A stretch of 64,000 nt of DNA from Gammaproteobacteria bacterium RIFCSPHIGHO2_12_FULL_37_14 (GCA_001801485.1 MGXV01000006.1:1-64000); one strand, 5' to 3'. Counted from the first letter of the stretch, positions 35,906-45,419 are shown. Made by a program: numbers and translations. Notes: generated by a model not told the origin, from the letters alone.

Positions 35906-37420
35906 GTGGACACTCGTCGGTATGATCATGCTCCAAAAACTATTTTTGATTTACCTCTAGCAGATATTCCCTTAGCAGATATGGCGCATTTTCAATTGGA
36001 AATGCATAAAAAACATTCTACTTTTAGATTTATGTTAGGTGATAGAATTGCAATTTCTACTACTGATATTGTTGCACTAAAAAAACATGCTCAAACCGCT
36101 GAAAAACCTGCTGAGATGTATCATTTTCTTCAACCTTTACTGGGCAAAGTAATTTTTCATGATATCGAACAAACGAAAAAACGAAGAAATTTTGAATTAA
36201 AACACATTTCTGCAAATCTTGTAGAAACTAATTTTGATTTTTTTTCACAATTATTAGATCAAGAAATAGCCGAATGGTTAAGATTAGGCAAGCAAAATAA
36301 TGGGATTGTATCTATTCAAGATAGGTTAAAAACACTATCAATGCGAATGACAATCGCCTGGGCTTGTGGAAAGGATTTTCCTGAGAGTGAAAAGCTTGCT
36401 TTCGCATTTCATGCTGTTTTAGCAGGTTTCATTAGTTTACAACACCAAAGTAATTCAGAGCTTGAAAGGGAAGTAAACTCCCATCTTGACTATATAAAAA
36501 AAACAGTTGGTAACTTTGTTAATGAAAGGCGATCTATTGCGGGATTAAAATCAGAAAACCGAATTTATCTGGATGAATTAATATCCATATCAAGTAAAGA
36601 TGATGCATTGGATGAACTCATCACCTTAATACTTCTAGCGGGTTATCATACTACCGCTGCTTCCTCTTCTTGGGTGCTTTATGCTTTGTCTCAACATCCA
36701 GATATTGCGAAAAAAGTCCACGATGAAATTGACATGGTGATCCATCACAATTTATTTGATTATTCGATGCTTGCTAAATTACCGTATCTTTCTAAAGTGA
36801 TTAGAGAAACCTTGCGTAGATATACACCAGGACCTTACACAGTCAGAGAAACTGATCAAGAATCTGAAATTGATGATTACGTCATCCCACCAAAAACGAT
36901 GGTATTTTATCCTATATGGGCAGTCCATATGGATCCACTTTATTGGCATCAACCAGAAAAATTTGATCCTGACCGCAGGTTTAACTTACGCGCTTACTTT
37001 CCATTTGGGTTAGGAGCAAGAAATTGCACCGGACAAACTATGGCCAATGCTGAGATCTTATTAATTATTTCGAAAATTATGCAGAAAATAGTTATTAAAG
37101 CTGCTCCTAATTTTAATCCTGAACCAGCAGATAATTTTGTATTAATATCTAAGAATGGAATGGAATTAAACATATCTCCACGTAAAGAAAATATAAATAA
37201 AAATATTATTGCCGGATGCGCAGGATTAGGTACGTTTGCATTGACTAGCGCCTTAAATATTTCTAATGATAAACGGCTTTCTTTAATAATAGCTTTTATT
37301 GTGACAGTCATGGCTCTTTACTATAGCGATCAATTGATCAGTAAAAGGGATCGGTTTTTCAAAAAAAATATTTTTGATAAAAAAAGTGAAGCCACTCCCC
37401 AAGTATCATTCCGCATGTGA
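35906..37420 (+). CDS. Cytochrome P450 with C-terminal hydrophobic tail
   Basis: A 504-residue heme monooxygenase. The I-helix motif is LAGYHTTAAS (about residue 245), the ExxR motif is ETLRRY (about 305), and the heme loop is FPFGLGARNCTG (Cys about 375), so all key residues are intact. After the heme domain, at about residues 430-475, two hydrophobic stretches (IIAGCAGLGTFALTSAL and LIIAFIVTVMALYYS) form an uncommon C-terminal membrane tail. No ferredoxin partner or terpene gene is adjacent. The start is GTG with AAGGA 6 nt upstream. P450s are rare in Legionellales; the substrate is unknown, possibly a sterol or lipid of the host, as speculation. Confidence 0.88.
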   Translation: MDTRRYDHAPKTIFDLPLADIPLADMAHFQLEMHKKHSTFRFMLGDRIAISTTDIVALKKHAQTAEKPAEMYHFLQPLLGKVIFHDIEQTKKRRNFELKHISANLVETNFDFFSQLLDQEIAEWLRLGKQNNGIVSIQDRLKTLSMRMTIAWACGKDFPESEKLAFAFHAVLAGFISLQHQSNSELEREVNSHLDYIKKTVGNFVNERRSIAGLKSENRIYLDELISISSKDDALDELITLILLAGYHTTAASSSWVLYALSQHPDIAKKVHDEIDMVIHHNLFDYSMLAKLPYLSKVIRETLRRYTPGPYTVRETDQESEIDDYVIPPKTMVFYPIWAVHMDPLYWHQPEKFDPDRRFNLRAYFPFGLGARNCTGQTMANAEILLIISKIMQKIVIKAAPNFNPEPADNFVLISKNGMELNISPRKENINKNIIAGCAGLGTFALTSALNISNDKRLSLIIAFIVTVMALYYSDQLISKRDRFFKKNIFDKKSEATPQVSFRM

Positions 37421-37490
37421 CTATTAAGTCTGCTGACATTGCCGCTAGTTAAATATAACCTCGTGAACGTACGACTGGAGTGATTACAGC

Positions 37491-37660
37491 AAAAAAAAGG
37501 CGGTACTTCGAAAAGTACCGCCATACATGCTCAACTCAGGTTGGCAATCCATGCCACAAATACCGTCCCTGAACACACAAAACGAGGAGTGGTTGCACAA
37601 GTCCTTTTTTGCGAGAGTAGTCAATCCGTGACTACGAGATCCATTGTACTTAAGATTTTG
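37491..37660 (-). ncRNA. Candidate RsmY/RsmZ-type CsrA-sequestering small RNA
   Basis: A minus-strand transcript of about 170 nt lies in the 541-bp gap between the P450 gene and argS. It contains five GGA motifs, each in the ANGGA form that CsrA binds: ATGGA (37640-37644), ACGGA (37625-37629), AAGGA (37602-37606), AGGGA (37566-37570) and ATGGA (37548-37552). Two lie in loops of perfect hairpins: GTAGTCA-CGGAT-TGACTAC (37617-37635) and TGGCA-TGGAT-TGCCA (37542-37556). The 3' end is a terminator with a GGCGGTACTT stem and eight T (37491-37522). A promoter lies at 37668-37696. RsmY and RsmZ have exactly this architecture in Legionella and Pseudomonas; they titrate CsrA to release virulence and stationary-phase genes. 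Nothing else in the rest of the gap is gene-like. Confidence 0.72.
37499..37522 (-). terminator. Intrinsic terminator of the candidate small RNA
   Basis: GGCGGTACTT and AAGTACCGCC form a perfect 10-bp stem with a 4-nt loop. On the minus strand the stem is followed by eight T (37491-37498). In plus orientation the run precedes the hairpin, so it works for minus-strand transcription. Confidence 0.85.
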
Positions 37661-37667
37661 TTTTTCG

Positions 37668-37696
37668 CTATAGGCAATTAATGATTTAAAAAACAA
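37668..37696 (-). promoter_or_regulatory. Promoter of the candidate CsrA-binding RNA
   Basis: Minus strand TTGTTT (37691-37696), 17-bp spacer, CTATAG (37668-37673). About 80-90 bp further upstream (37740-37753) a half-match to the LetA/GacA-type box keeps a complete TTTCTAA half (10 of 14 positions of TTAGAAATTTCTAA), which would suit activation by a LetA-like response regulator. The box is weak evidence. Confidence 0.5.
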
Positions 37697-37902
37697 AATG
37701 GGGTAAAAATAAAAATCAGATAAACAAATATTTCAAATAAAAATATTTCTAATCAAGTATATACATGTTATTTGCCGCTCCTTTCTAAGATGAAACCTAG
37801 AGCATCTCTAGCTAAATTCCTCTATTTTTTGTGAGCAATAGCTTACACAATTTATGGCAAAAAGGATGTTAATAAGCTAATTTTTGTATCTCAGTTTACT
37901 TC

Positions 37903-37930
37903 TTGCAAGTTATTGGCAACGAGAGATAAT
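37903..37930 (+). promoter_or_regulatory. Probable argS promoter
   Basis: TTGCAA (37903-37908), 16-bp spacer, GATAAT (37925-37930), ending 31 bp before the argS ATG; AGGA precedes the start. Confidence 0.5.
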
Positions 37931-37961
37931 GTGGTTTGCGTATTTTTAGCATAGGAAAATC

Positions 37962-39716
37962 ATGAAACAGCACATAGAGAGTCTTTTACAATTAGCAGTT
38001 CAAAAACTGCAAACGATGGGCGAATTGCCGGCTATTCCTGCTTTTATTCAAATCAATGCGACCAAAGATAAGACACATGGGGATTTTGCCTCAAATATTG
38101 CGATGATTTTAGCTAAACCAGCAAAAAAAGCACCTCGAGAAATTGCTTTACGAATTATTCAAGTATTACAGACTTCCCAATATTTGCAAAAGGTTGAGAT
38201 AGCCGATCCTGGTTTTATTAATTTCTTTTTAGCACCGCATGCTTTAACTGATGTAGTTGTTCGGATTTTAAAATCGAATGATAAATATGGGGTATCTAAT
38301 ATTGGTCGAAATAAACGCGTACTGATTGAATTTGTTTCATCCAATCCAACGGGTCCCCTTCATGTTGGTCATGGTCGTCATGCAGCATTTGGTGCTGTAT
38401 TGGCCAATCTCTTGAAAGCAGTTGGTTTCCAAGTTTACCAAGAATATTACATTAATGACGCTGGTCGGCAAATGGATATTCTTGCGACTAGTGTTTGGTT
38501 GCGTTATTTAGCTTTATGCGGCGAGAAAATTATTTTACCAGCTAATGCCTATCGGGGTGATTATGTAATTGATATTGCTCGTGGTTTATTTGAAAAATAT
38601 CAACGTCAGTTTCATTCACCAGCAGACACTGTTTTTACAGACTTACCACCTGATGAAGTAGATAGTGGAGATAAAGAAATTTATATTGATGCCATTATTG
38701 CACGCGCTAAACTTTTATTGCATGACAATTATCAAATTATTTTTGACGACAGTTTAAAAAATATTTTAGCCGATATCCACGAAGATTTATCTGAATTTGG
38801 AGTGGAGTTTGACAATTGGTTTTCTGAGCGAGCATTTGTGAAAACTCACGCTGTCGATACTTTACTTGAAAAATTAGTAGCGAGTAATCATGTTTATGAA
38901 CGTGAAAAAGCTTTATGGTTTCGTTCAACTGATTTTGGCGATGAGAAAGATAGAGTGTTAGTGAGATCAAATGGGCAGCGAACCTATTTTACTAATGATG
39001 CAGCTTATCATTTCAATAAATTTGAGCGTGGTTTTGATCTTGCAATCGATATTTTTGGTGCTGATCATCACGGCTATATTCCTCGGATAAAAGCAGCAAT
39101 ACAAGCTATTAATATAGATCCTGAACGATTGATTTATTTACTTGTGCAGTTTGTAACACTCTACCGTAATGGTAAACAAGTTCAAATGTCTACCAGAGGA
39201 GGCAATTTTGTTACGCTTCGGGAGTTACGTCACGAGGTAGGAAACGATGCAGCTCGTTTTTTTTATGTGATGCGAAAATCGGAACAACACATGGATTTCG
39301 ATTTGGATCTTGCTAAAGCTCAATCGAACGAAAATCCGGTTTATTATGTTCAGTATGCTTATGCACGTATCTGTAGTGTGTTTAAACAATTAGCTGAAAA
39401 AGGCAGAACCTATAATCAGGCAAATGGATTAGCTCATCTTGATATGTTAACACAAGACCATGAGCGTCAATTATTAAATACTTTAGCGCATTATACTGAT
39501 ATGATTGTTGACGCTGCTTTGCAATATGGCCCACATATTTTAACAAATTATATGCGGGAATTAGCCGCAGATTTTCATGCTTATTACACTTCCCACCAGT
39601 TTATAGTTGACGATATTGCTTTGTGCGATGCGCGTTTAACTCTCATTGCTGCAACTCGACAAATTTTATTAAACGGATTTAAGTTATTAGGAATTAGAGC
39701 ACCGGAAAGCATGTAA
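37962..39716 (+). CDS. argS: Arginyl-tRNA synthetase
   Basis: Class I synthetase that charges tRNA-Arg. 584 residues; the HIGH motif region is SSNPTGPLHVGHGRHAAFG near residue 125, followed by EYYINDAGRQ, YVQYAYARICSVF and the C-terminal anticodon-binding domain. The KMSKS loop is degenerate (VQMSTRGG), as is usual for bacterial ArgRS. The stop overlaps the next ATG by one base. Confidence 0.96.
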   Translation: MKQHIESLLQLAVQKLQTMGELPAIPAFIQINATKDKTHGDFASNIAMILAKPAKKAPREIALRIIQVLQTSQYLQKVEIADPGFINFFLAPHALTDVVVRILKSNDKYGVSNIGRNKRVLIEFVSSNPTGPLHVGHGRHAAFGAVLANLLKAVGFQVYQEYYINDAGRQMDILATSVWLRYLALCGEKIILPANAYRGDYVIDIARGLFEKYQRQFHSPADTVFTDLPPDEVDSGDKEIYIDAIIARAKLLLHDNYQIIFDDSLKNILADIHEDLSEFGVEFDNWFSERAFVKTHAVDTLLEKLVASNHVYEREKALWFRSTDFGDEKDRVLVRSNGQRTYFTNDAAYHFNKFERGFDLAIDIFGADHHGYIPRIKAAIQAINIDPERLIYLLVQFVTLYRNGKQVQMSTRGGNFVTLRELRHEVGNDAARFFYVMRKSEQHMDFDLDLAKAQSNENPVYYVQYAYARICSVFKQLAEKGRTYNQANGLAHLDMLTQDHERQLLNTLAHYTDMIVDAALQYGPHILTNYMRELAADFHAYYTSHQFIVDDIALCDARLTLIAATRQILLNGFKLLGIRAPESM

Positions 39717-40357
39717 TGAACAAGAAAAAACAGTTGAAACAAAATCGAACGTCTTTAGTGACGTATCGCTGGATTGTGACGATGAGTGTGCTGATATTGA
39801 TCGTTTTTGGCGGTGGAGTTTTTGTCTTTTATGAGAGCATACAATTTAAATTATCAGTTCCATTAGCCACTTCTTTTATTCAAATTAAATCTTGGCTATT
39901 AACACATAAATCTAATAATAAAAATGAAAGAAAATCTAAAACGATTGCTGGAGATCAACAAGATATTCCGATACCTATTCGCTTTGAATTTTATACAACT
40001 TTACCAGCCATGCGAATAGCCAATCCACCAGAAACTATCCAGAAGGTAGCAGAAAATTTACAACAGAAAACGGCTATAGTCGTTAATACGCATGAGTTAG
40101 AACAATCATTGTTAGCGGCTATTAACCAGGATTTATATATTGTTCAATTGAAAACTTTTCAAAATACTTCGCTTGCAATGCGGTATCAAAAAAAATTGCT
40201 TAAATTAGGATATAAAGCGAAGGTAGTAAAAATAATATTGAGTCAAAAAATTGCTTATCGTGTTCAATTAGGTCCGTTTTTAAATAAAGAACAAGCGAAT
40301 ACTCTACTATTCCGATTACAAAAAGCAGGTTATGATGGAATGGTGCAAAAGAGTTGA
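39716..40357 (+). CDS. SPOR-domain membrane protein (FtsN/DedD-like)
   Basis: A 213-residue bitopic protein: short basic cytoplasmic tail, span at about residues 20-40, a linker, and a C-terminal SPOR domain from about 138 (YIVQLKTFQNTSLAMRYQKKLLKLG ... YRVQLGPFLNKEQANTLLFRLQKAG). SPOR domains bind denuded septal peptidoglycan, so a division role is likely. In many gammaproteobacteria an ftsN-like gene follows argS, as here. Confidence 0.88.
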   Translation: MNKKKQLKQNRTSLVTYRWIVTMSVLILIVFGGGVFVFYESIQFKLSVPLATSFIQIKSWLLTHKSNNKNERKSKTIAGDQQDIPIPIRFEFYTTLPAMRIANPPETIQKVAENLQQKTAIVVNTHELEQSLLAAINQDLYIVQLKTFQNTSLAMRYQKKLLKLGYKAKVVKIILSQKIAYRVQLGPFLNKEQANTLLFRLQKAGYDGMVQKS

Positions 40358-40399
40358 GTGGTAAATAACACTCAAATTGAAGTTAGAAAAAGGATGCGT

Positions 40400-42502
40400 A
40401 TGTTCAGATATTTTAGGAACAAGACACGCGGTTATGTGGTCACCTTACGTTTTAGTCTGCTCTCTATTTTTATTTCATTATTCGTAACAATGATGTTGGT
40501 GTTATTTAGCCTTTTCTATTTTCACATGCAAGGAATTTTACTTCAAGCGGGCTTATTGCTGATGGAAAAAGATTCTCATGCAATCATGCATGAGCTCGAT
40601 TTACAACTACAACCCGTAGCATCTACCAGTGAAGTATCAGCAAACAATATTCGTGAACATATTGTCGATCCAAAAAATGAAACGGAATTAATGCGATATT
40701 TAATGCATGTACTCAAGCAGCTTCCTTTAACATATGCAGTATATTGGGGAGGAACTACCGGCGATTTTTATTATGCTAGGCGTGAGCCACAAGGTAAATT
40801 CATGATGGCAATTGTTAATCGACATGGCGCCACTCCTACGAATACTTATTTTTATTTAGATAAACATCATCATGAACTTAAACGGATAGTGGTTCCACTA
40901 GATTATGATCCTCGATCACGTCTTTGGTTTCAGCTAGCGCTTGCCAAGAAAAAAACCATCTGGACAGATGCTTATATTTACTCTGATGCTCCTCTGCAAC
41001 TGGGCATTACAGTTGCTACGCCAGTGTTTCAAAGTAAGCAAGCAATAGGCGTTTTTGGTATAGATGTACGTTTAGATGCGTTAAATAATTATTTGAGTGG
41101 CCAAGTTTCCAATCAACATTCTGAAATATTTATAGTAGATAAAACGGGCAGAGTAGTTGTTCCGCCAGCGTTTATAAAATCTGTATTATTACCAATTCAA
41201 AATTATGAACTCAAAAATGTACGCAATCTTGATAAGCCATGGGTGGAACAAGCATTTGATGAGTATATAAAAAATCCGCGAACATTTTTCGCTTTTGAAA
41301 ATACTGGAAAAGACTATCTAGCTTCTTTCACACCGATTCCAATTTTAGCGGACAATGGTTGGTTATTAGGTATAGTTGATCAGGCTGCTGATTTTACTAA
41401 AGCCTTACATAAAACAGAATTAATGTATGTTTCACTGGTGCTGGCTGTTTTTATCATTGGTATTGTATTGATATTGTATTTGGTTACGCGGATTGTGACA
41501 CCGATTAAAAAATTGGTCAAAGAGACTGAAAAAATTAAAATGTTTAATTTGGAAGGCACGGAACATGTGGAGTCTCGGATTAAAGAAGTCATCGAGATAT
41601 CTGATGCTATTTATTCTATGAAGATGGGATTGCGTTCATTTCAAAAATATGTGCCTGCAAGTTTAGTGCGACAACTTATTCGCGCGGGAGAAGATGTTAG
41701 GATTGGTGGAAAAAAAGAAGAATTAGCTATCTTCTTTTCAGACATTAAAGATTTTACTGCTATTACTGAGAAAACTGACTCTAACCAATTAATGAAGCAA
41801 GTTTGTGATTATCTCGATACCTTTTCACATATCATTATTATGGATAATGGAACAATCGATAAATTTATTGGTGACGCTATTATGGCATTTTGGGGCGCGC
41901 CAATGGCTGTCAAACATCCTTGTGAACATGCGGCTCATGCCGCGTTACATTGTATGCAGCAACTGAAAATATTGAATGAAAAATGGACTAAGGAAGACAA
42001 ACCTAATTTTGCCACTCGAATTGGGCTACACTATGGTGTTGCAATTGTTGGAAATTTAGGCTCATCTGAGCGATTAAACTATACAGTGTTGGGAGATGCC
42101 GTTAATATTGCTAGCCGATTAGTGAATGCTAATAAATTGTATAGCACCTCGATTTTAGTGAGCGAATCTGTTTATGATAAGATCAAGAACACATTTGTTT
42201 TGCGTATAGTTGATAAAGTTACTCTCAAAGGTAAAGCTGAGAGTGTGACTATTTATGAGTTGCTTGCTGAAACCAAAGATCAACTTACTTTTGATATTGA
42301 TGCTTATCAGCAACAATATATTGAGGCTTTTTCAGCCTATCAACAGCAAAAATGGGCTACCGCTATTAAACTCTTTGGGAATTGTTTGACAATTTATTCT
42401 GAAGATACATTGGCTCCCGTGTTTATACATCGTTGCCATGAATTTGTGACACATCCTCCAATTAAAGATTGGGATGGTATATGGCATTCAATTGAAAAAT
42501 AA
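40400..42502 (+). CDS. Class III adenylate/guanylate cyclase with extracytoplasmic sensor and HAMP
   Basis: About 700 residues. N-terminal span (about 20-45), a periplasmic Cache-like sensor (up to about 345; YDPRSRLWFQLALAKKKTIWTDAYIYSD), second span, HAMP linker, and a class III catalytic domain at about 440-620. Catalytic metal sites are FFSDIKDFT and IGDAIMAFWGAP; LGDAVNIASRL carries the transition-state Asn and Arg. It makes cAMP or cGMP; the Lys in TIDKFIGDA suggests ATP use. The start at 40400 has AAGG 6 nt upstream; the frame opens at a GTG (40358) just after the upstream stop. Such receptors are expanded in Legionella and Coxiella relatives. Confidence 0.88.
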   Translation: MFRYFRNKTRGYVVTLRFSLLSIFISLFVTMMLVLFSLFYFHMQGILLQAGLLLMEKDSHAIMHELDLQLQPVASTSEVSANNIREHIVDPKNETELMRYLMHVLKQLPLTYAVYWGGTTGDFYYARREPQGKFMMAIVNRHGATPTNTYFYLDKHHHELKRIVVPLDYDPRSRLWFQLALAKKKTIWTDAYIYSDAPLQLGITVATPVFQSKQAIGVFGIDVRLDALNNYLSGQVSNQHSEIFIVDKTGRVVVPPAFIKSVLLPIQNYELKNVRNLDKPWVEQAFDEYIKNPRTFFAFENTGKDYLASFTPIPILADNGWLLGIVDQAADFTKALHKTELMYVSLVLAVFIIGIVLILYLVTRIVTPIKKLVKETEKIKMFNLEGTEHVESRIKEVIEISDAIYSMKMGLRSFQKYVPASLVRQLIRAGEDVRIGGKKEELAIFFSDIKDFTAITEKTDSNQLMKQVCDYLDTFSHIIIMDNGTIDKFIGDAIMAFWGAPMAVKHPCEHAAHAALHCMQQLKILNEKWTKEDKPNFATRIGLHYGVAIVGNLGSSERLNYTVLGDAVNIASRLVNANKLYSTSILVSESVYDKIKNTFVLRIVDKVTLKGKAESVTIYELLAETKDQLTFDIDAYQQQYIEAFSAYQQQKWATAIKLFGNCLTIYSEDTLAPVFIHRCHEFVTHPPIKDWDGIWHSIEK

Positions 42503-42565
42503 AAAATTGGCCGTTCATAGATACACTCAGAACGGCTAATCGTTTGCTGAGATTGGAGTGATAAA

Positions 42566-43435
42566 ATGATTTATAGTATGACAGCATTTGCACGTAGTGA
42601 CGTGAGTGGAGACTGGGGAAATTTAGTTTGTGAAATACGTTCGATTAACCATCGTTATTTGGAATTAGTATTATATTTACCGGATGTGTTACGTGCTCTT
42701 GAGATGTCAATGCGAGATACTATTCGGAAATTTGTAAAACGAGGAAAGATTGAATGTAGTATTCGTTACCAGCCAAATGCAAATGCTGCTCATTCTTTAT
42801 TTACTGTTAACGAAGCGCTTGTTCAAGCGTTATGCCAAGCGAATGAAAAAATTAGCGCTTATTTTCCTGCAACTTCATTAGTTAGCCCGACAGATATTTT
42901 ACGCTTTCCTGGTGTGCTTGAAGCTAAAGAAGCAGATATATCCACTCTACGAAAACAAGTTTTTCATTTGCTAGAAAAAACGCTTAAAGAATTAGTCCTC
43001 TCACGTGAGCGCGAAGGAGCTGAACTGAAACAATTATTTTTTCAACGTATGGATTTAATTCAATTAGAATTAGCAAAAGTTCGTACCCGTTTACCTCAAG
43101 TCATTCAAGAACAACAAGAACGTTTGGTGAAACGTTTTACTGATGCTAAAGTGGAATTAGATCCTAATCGACTAGAACAAGAAATGGTGGTATTTGCCCA
43201 AAAAATTGATGTTGCTGAGGAAGTCGATCGTATTGAAACACATATTACTGAAATTCGACGTATTTTGAATCAAGGCGGTGCAGCAGGACGTCGTTTAGAT
43301 TTTCTATTACAAGAATTGAATCGAGAATCAAATACATTAGGTTCTAAATCAGTGGATAATGTTTTGATGCATGCAGCGGTTGAAATGAAAGTATTAATCG
43401 AACAAGTTAGGGAGCAAGTTCAAAATGTGGAGTAA
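42566..43435 (+). CDS. yicC: YicC family endoribonuclease
   Basis: A 289-residue YicC protein: MIYSMTAFARSD at the start, CEIRSINHRYLELVLYLPDVLRALE, and the conserved C-terminal RRLDFLLQELNRESNTLGSKS. E. coli YicC is an RNase that acts on small RNA and mRNA targets. Its own upstream region has a GCCGTTC/GAACGGC hairpin (about 42509-42537) that may end the cyclase transcript. Length is as expected. Confidence 0.93.
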   Translation: MIYSMTAFARSDVSGDWGNLVCEIRSINHRYLELVLYLPDVLRALEMSMRDTIRKFVKRGKIECSIRYQPNANAAHSLFTVNEALVQALCQANEKISAYFPATSLVSPTDILRFPGVLEAKEADISTLRKQVFHLLEKTLKELVLSREREGAELKQLFFQRMDLIQLELAKVRTRLPQVIQEQQERLVKRFTDAKVELDPNRLEQEMVVFAQKIDVAEEVDRIETHITEIRRILNQGGAAGRRLDFLLQELNRESNTLGSKSVDNVLMHAAVEMKVLIEQVREQVQNVE

Positions 43436-43440
43436 CTAAC

Positions 43441-43776
43441 ATGATAATCATCACAACAACTTTTGATATACAGGGTTACCGCATAGTGGAGTATCGTGGG
43501 ATCGTTCGTGGTTTGATTGTTCGCTCTCCTACCATTGTTCAAGGATGGATGGGTGGATTAAAAAATTTAGTCGGCGGTAACATCGGGGCTTTTACTAAAA
43601 TGTGTGAAACGGCTAGAAAACAAGCTTTCGATTCTTTGATAGAGCATGGTAAAGAGTTAGGCGCAAACGCGATTGTTGGTATGCGCTATGATGCTTCGCA
43701 AATAGCAGCCGAACGATTTTCAGCTACAGAAATTTTATGTTATGGTACAGCGGTTATTATTGAACAGTTAAAGTAA
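43441..43776 (+). CDS. YbjQ/DUF74 family protein
   Basis: A 111-residue protein of the YbjQ/UPF0145 family: GYRIVEYRGIVRGLIVRSP and ARKQAFDSLIEHGKELGANAIVGMRYDAS. These small proteins form pentamers and bind metals in some structures; the role is unknown. It follows yicC by 5 nt and is probably co-transcribed with it. Confidence 0.9.
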   Translation: MIIITTTFDIQGYRIVEYRGIVRGLIVRSPTIVQGWMGGLKNLVGGNIGAFTKMCETARKQAFDSLIEHGKELGANAIVGMRYDASQIAAERFSATEILCYGTAVIIEQLK

Positions 43777-43985
43777 TTCTGTTGATTTTATAAAAGAGCA
43801 ATTTTTACCCACTTTTTTCTCCTTTTTATCAAACTTTTTAAGAGTATTTTCAATTTTTGAGTAAAAACAACAAGTTATTATATTGCCTTGTTTAAAATAA
43901 ATTCAAGTAAGATCCCTATAGTTAACTATAATTAGTACATATAACAAAAAGTTGACATTAATTTATATGAATTACAGGGGATGGT

Positions 43986-45419
43986 ATGCTACTGAATCTA
44001 CTCAAAAATAAAATGCTCTCTTTATCCTATCACCGCTCTACCGGTTCTTTTATGGTGATAGGTCCCATGCTTATCATTGTTTTCCTTTCCTTTTCTGCAA
44101 TTTTTATTGATACAGGCATGTCGAGCGTGGCACGAGCGCAATTACGTAGCGCAACCGATGCAGCAGCAACGGCAGGTGTTGGCGTTCTGGCAAATGGTCA
44201 TGGTGAGGCGATTCAAGCAGCGACTGATGCCGCCAACCAAAATAGTAGTGTTGGAAATATTATGGTTGAAAATGTTGTGATTGAAATTGGTTTTTGGGAC
44301 AAAACAACGAAAACATTTACTCCAAATGATCCAGCGGGTCCTCCTGGTAATATTGACAATGCAGTAAGAGTCACAGCAGAAGCGACTCCTTCGTTGTTGA
44401 TGAATCAACTCATTTCAAAAGCAGTCACAGTGCGACACTCTTCGATAGCTACTTTAGCTACTAAGCCACGAGATATTGTCTTAGTACTTGATGTATTGCC
44501 AGTCACATCGCGTTTCAGCCGACTGGAAGGCTATACAACCTTACCAGTAGAAACATTAATTAACAATTTACAAGCCGTCTATACTGCACTCAATCTTCCA
44601 CAATTGGGTAATATGGTTTGGACACCGCAGTTATTAATGGGTTCTAATGCTTCTATTATTACTGCTTTAGGATTAAATTCAGTGTCTTATCCTTATCCAG
44701 GAGGTTCATGGAATAATTATGTTAACTATGTCAAAACAAATGCTGTGCTGGCAGCGAATGGTTATGCAAATCGCTATGGTTATCTAACATTTGTCAATTA
44801 CTTACAAACCAGACAATTTCGTTATGCAGATACACCAGAATTATGGAAAACACCTCAAGAACCTCTAACCACCATGAAAAATAGCATCGTCGCTTTTTTT
44901 GATACATTAACTGCAGATGATAGGGTTGTTCTTTTTTTAGAATATGGTGGTAGTTCAAATCAGTACGTTCCATTCCAATTACAAAATGATACGACAGAAA
45001 TTAAAAATCTTATTCTTGGCAATATTCCTCTTAATCGACCAGGTCGGCAAGCAGGGCACATTTATCCTGGAACAGATGTAGTTGGGATAGCAGGTGGAAT
45101 TTGGTTCCAATTGAATCTATATGGACGAGAAGAAGCGAGTTGGACTGCCGTGTTTATTACTCCAGCACAGTTGTCGGCAGCAAGTATTAGTAACTTAAAA
45201 GCGGATGTCAATTTATTAAAATTGAATAATGATTTTAATGATCATAAGATTACACTACATACCATCGTTGTCGATCCGTCAGGTGATAGCGCAAGCATGC
45301 AGGAAGTGGCTGCTGTAACGGGGGGAACCAATACCGTTGTGACACCAATGACCCTATTTGATAATGTGCTTGAGAACATCACAGCGAATTATGCAAATGA
45401 AACTGAAATTGTTGAATGA
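43986..45419 (+). CDS. TadG-like pilus-associated protein with degenerate von Willebrand A region
   Basis: A 477-residue protein starting with a TadE/G-like N terminus (SFMVIGPMLIIVFLSFSAIFIDTGMSSVARAQLRSATDAAATAGVG), a single span and a large extracytoplasmic part. In usual TadG a von Willebrand A domain follows with a DxSxS metal site; here the equivalent position reads DIVLVLDVLPVTSRFS, so the MIDAS is broken. The middle has low similarity to anything I know. AGGGG precedes the ATG. It heads the Tad locus. Confidence 0.75.
   Translation: MLLNLLKNKMLSLSYHRSTGSFMVIGPMLIIVFLSFSAIFIDTGMSSVARAQLRSATDAAATAGVGVLANGHGEAIQAATDAANQNSSVGNIMVENVVIEIGFWDKTTKTFTPNDPAGPPGNIDNAVRVTAEATPSLLMNQLISKAVTVRHSSIATLATKPRDIVLVLDVLPVTSRFSRLEGYTTLPVETLINNLQAVYTALNLPQLGNMVWTPQLLMGSNASIITALGLNSVSYPYPGGSWNNYVNYVKTNAVLAANGYANRYGYLTFVNYLQTRQFRYADTPELWKTPQEPLTTMKNSIVAFFDTLTADDRVVLFLEYGGSSNQYVPFQLQNDTTEIKNLILGNIPLNRPGRQAGHIYPGTDVVGIAGGIWFQLNLYGREEASWTAVFITPAQLSAASISNLKADVNLLKLNNDFNDHKITLHTIVVDPSGDSASMQEVAAVTGGTNTVVTPMTLFDNVLENITANYANETEIVE

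Noticed and set aside
37484..37696. 70-residue ORF on the minus strand in the P450-argS gap
   Set aside because: It lies over the small-RNA candidate, its codons cover the hairpins and terminator, no ribosome-binding site precedes it and the product has no recognisable features.
43927..43957. Promoter before the tad operon
   Set aside because: TATAAT at 43927 and TTGACA at 43952 are both present but not in a usable arrangement with each other; no confident pair could be drawn.
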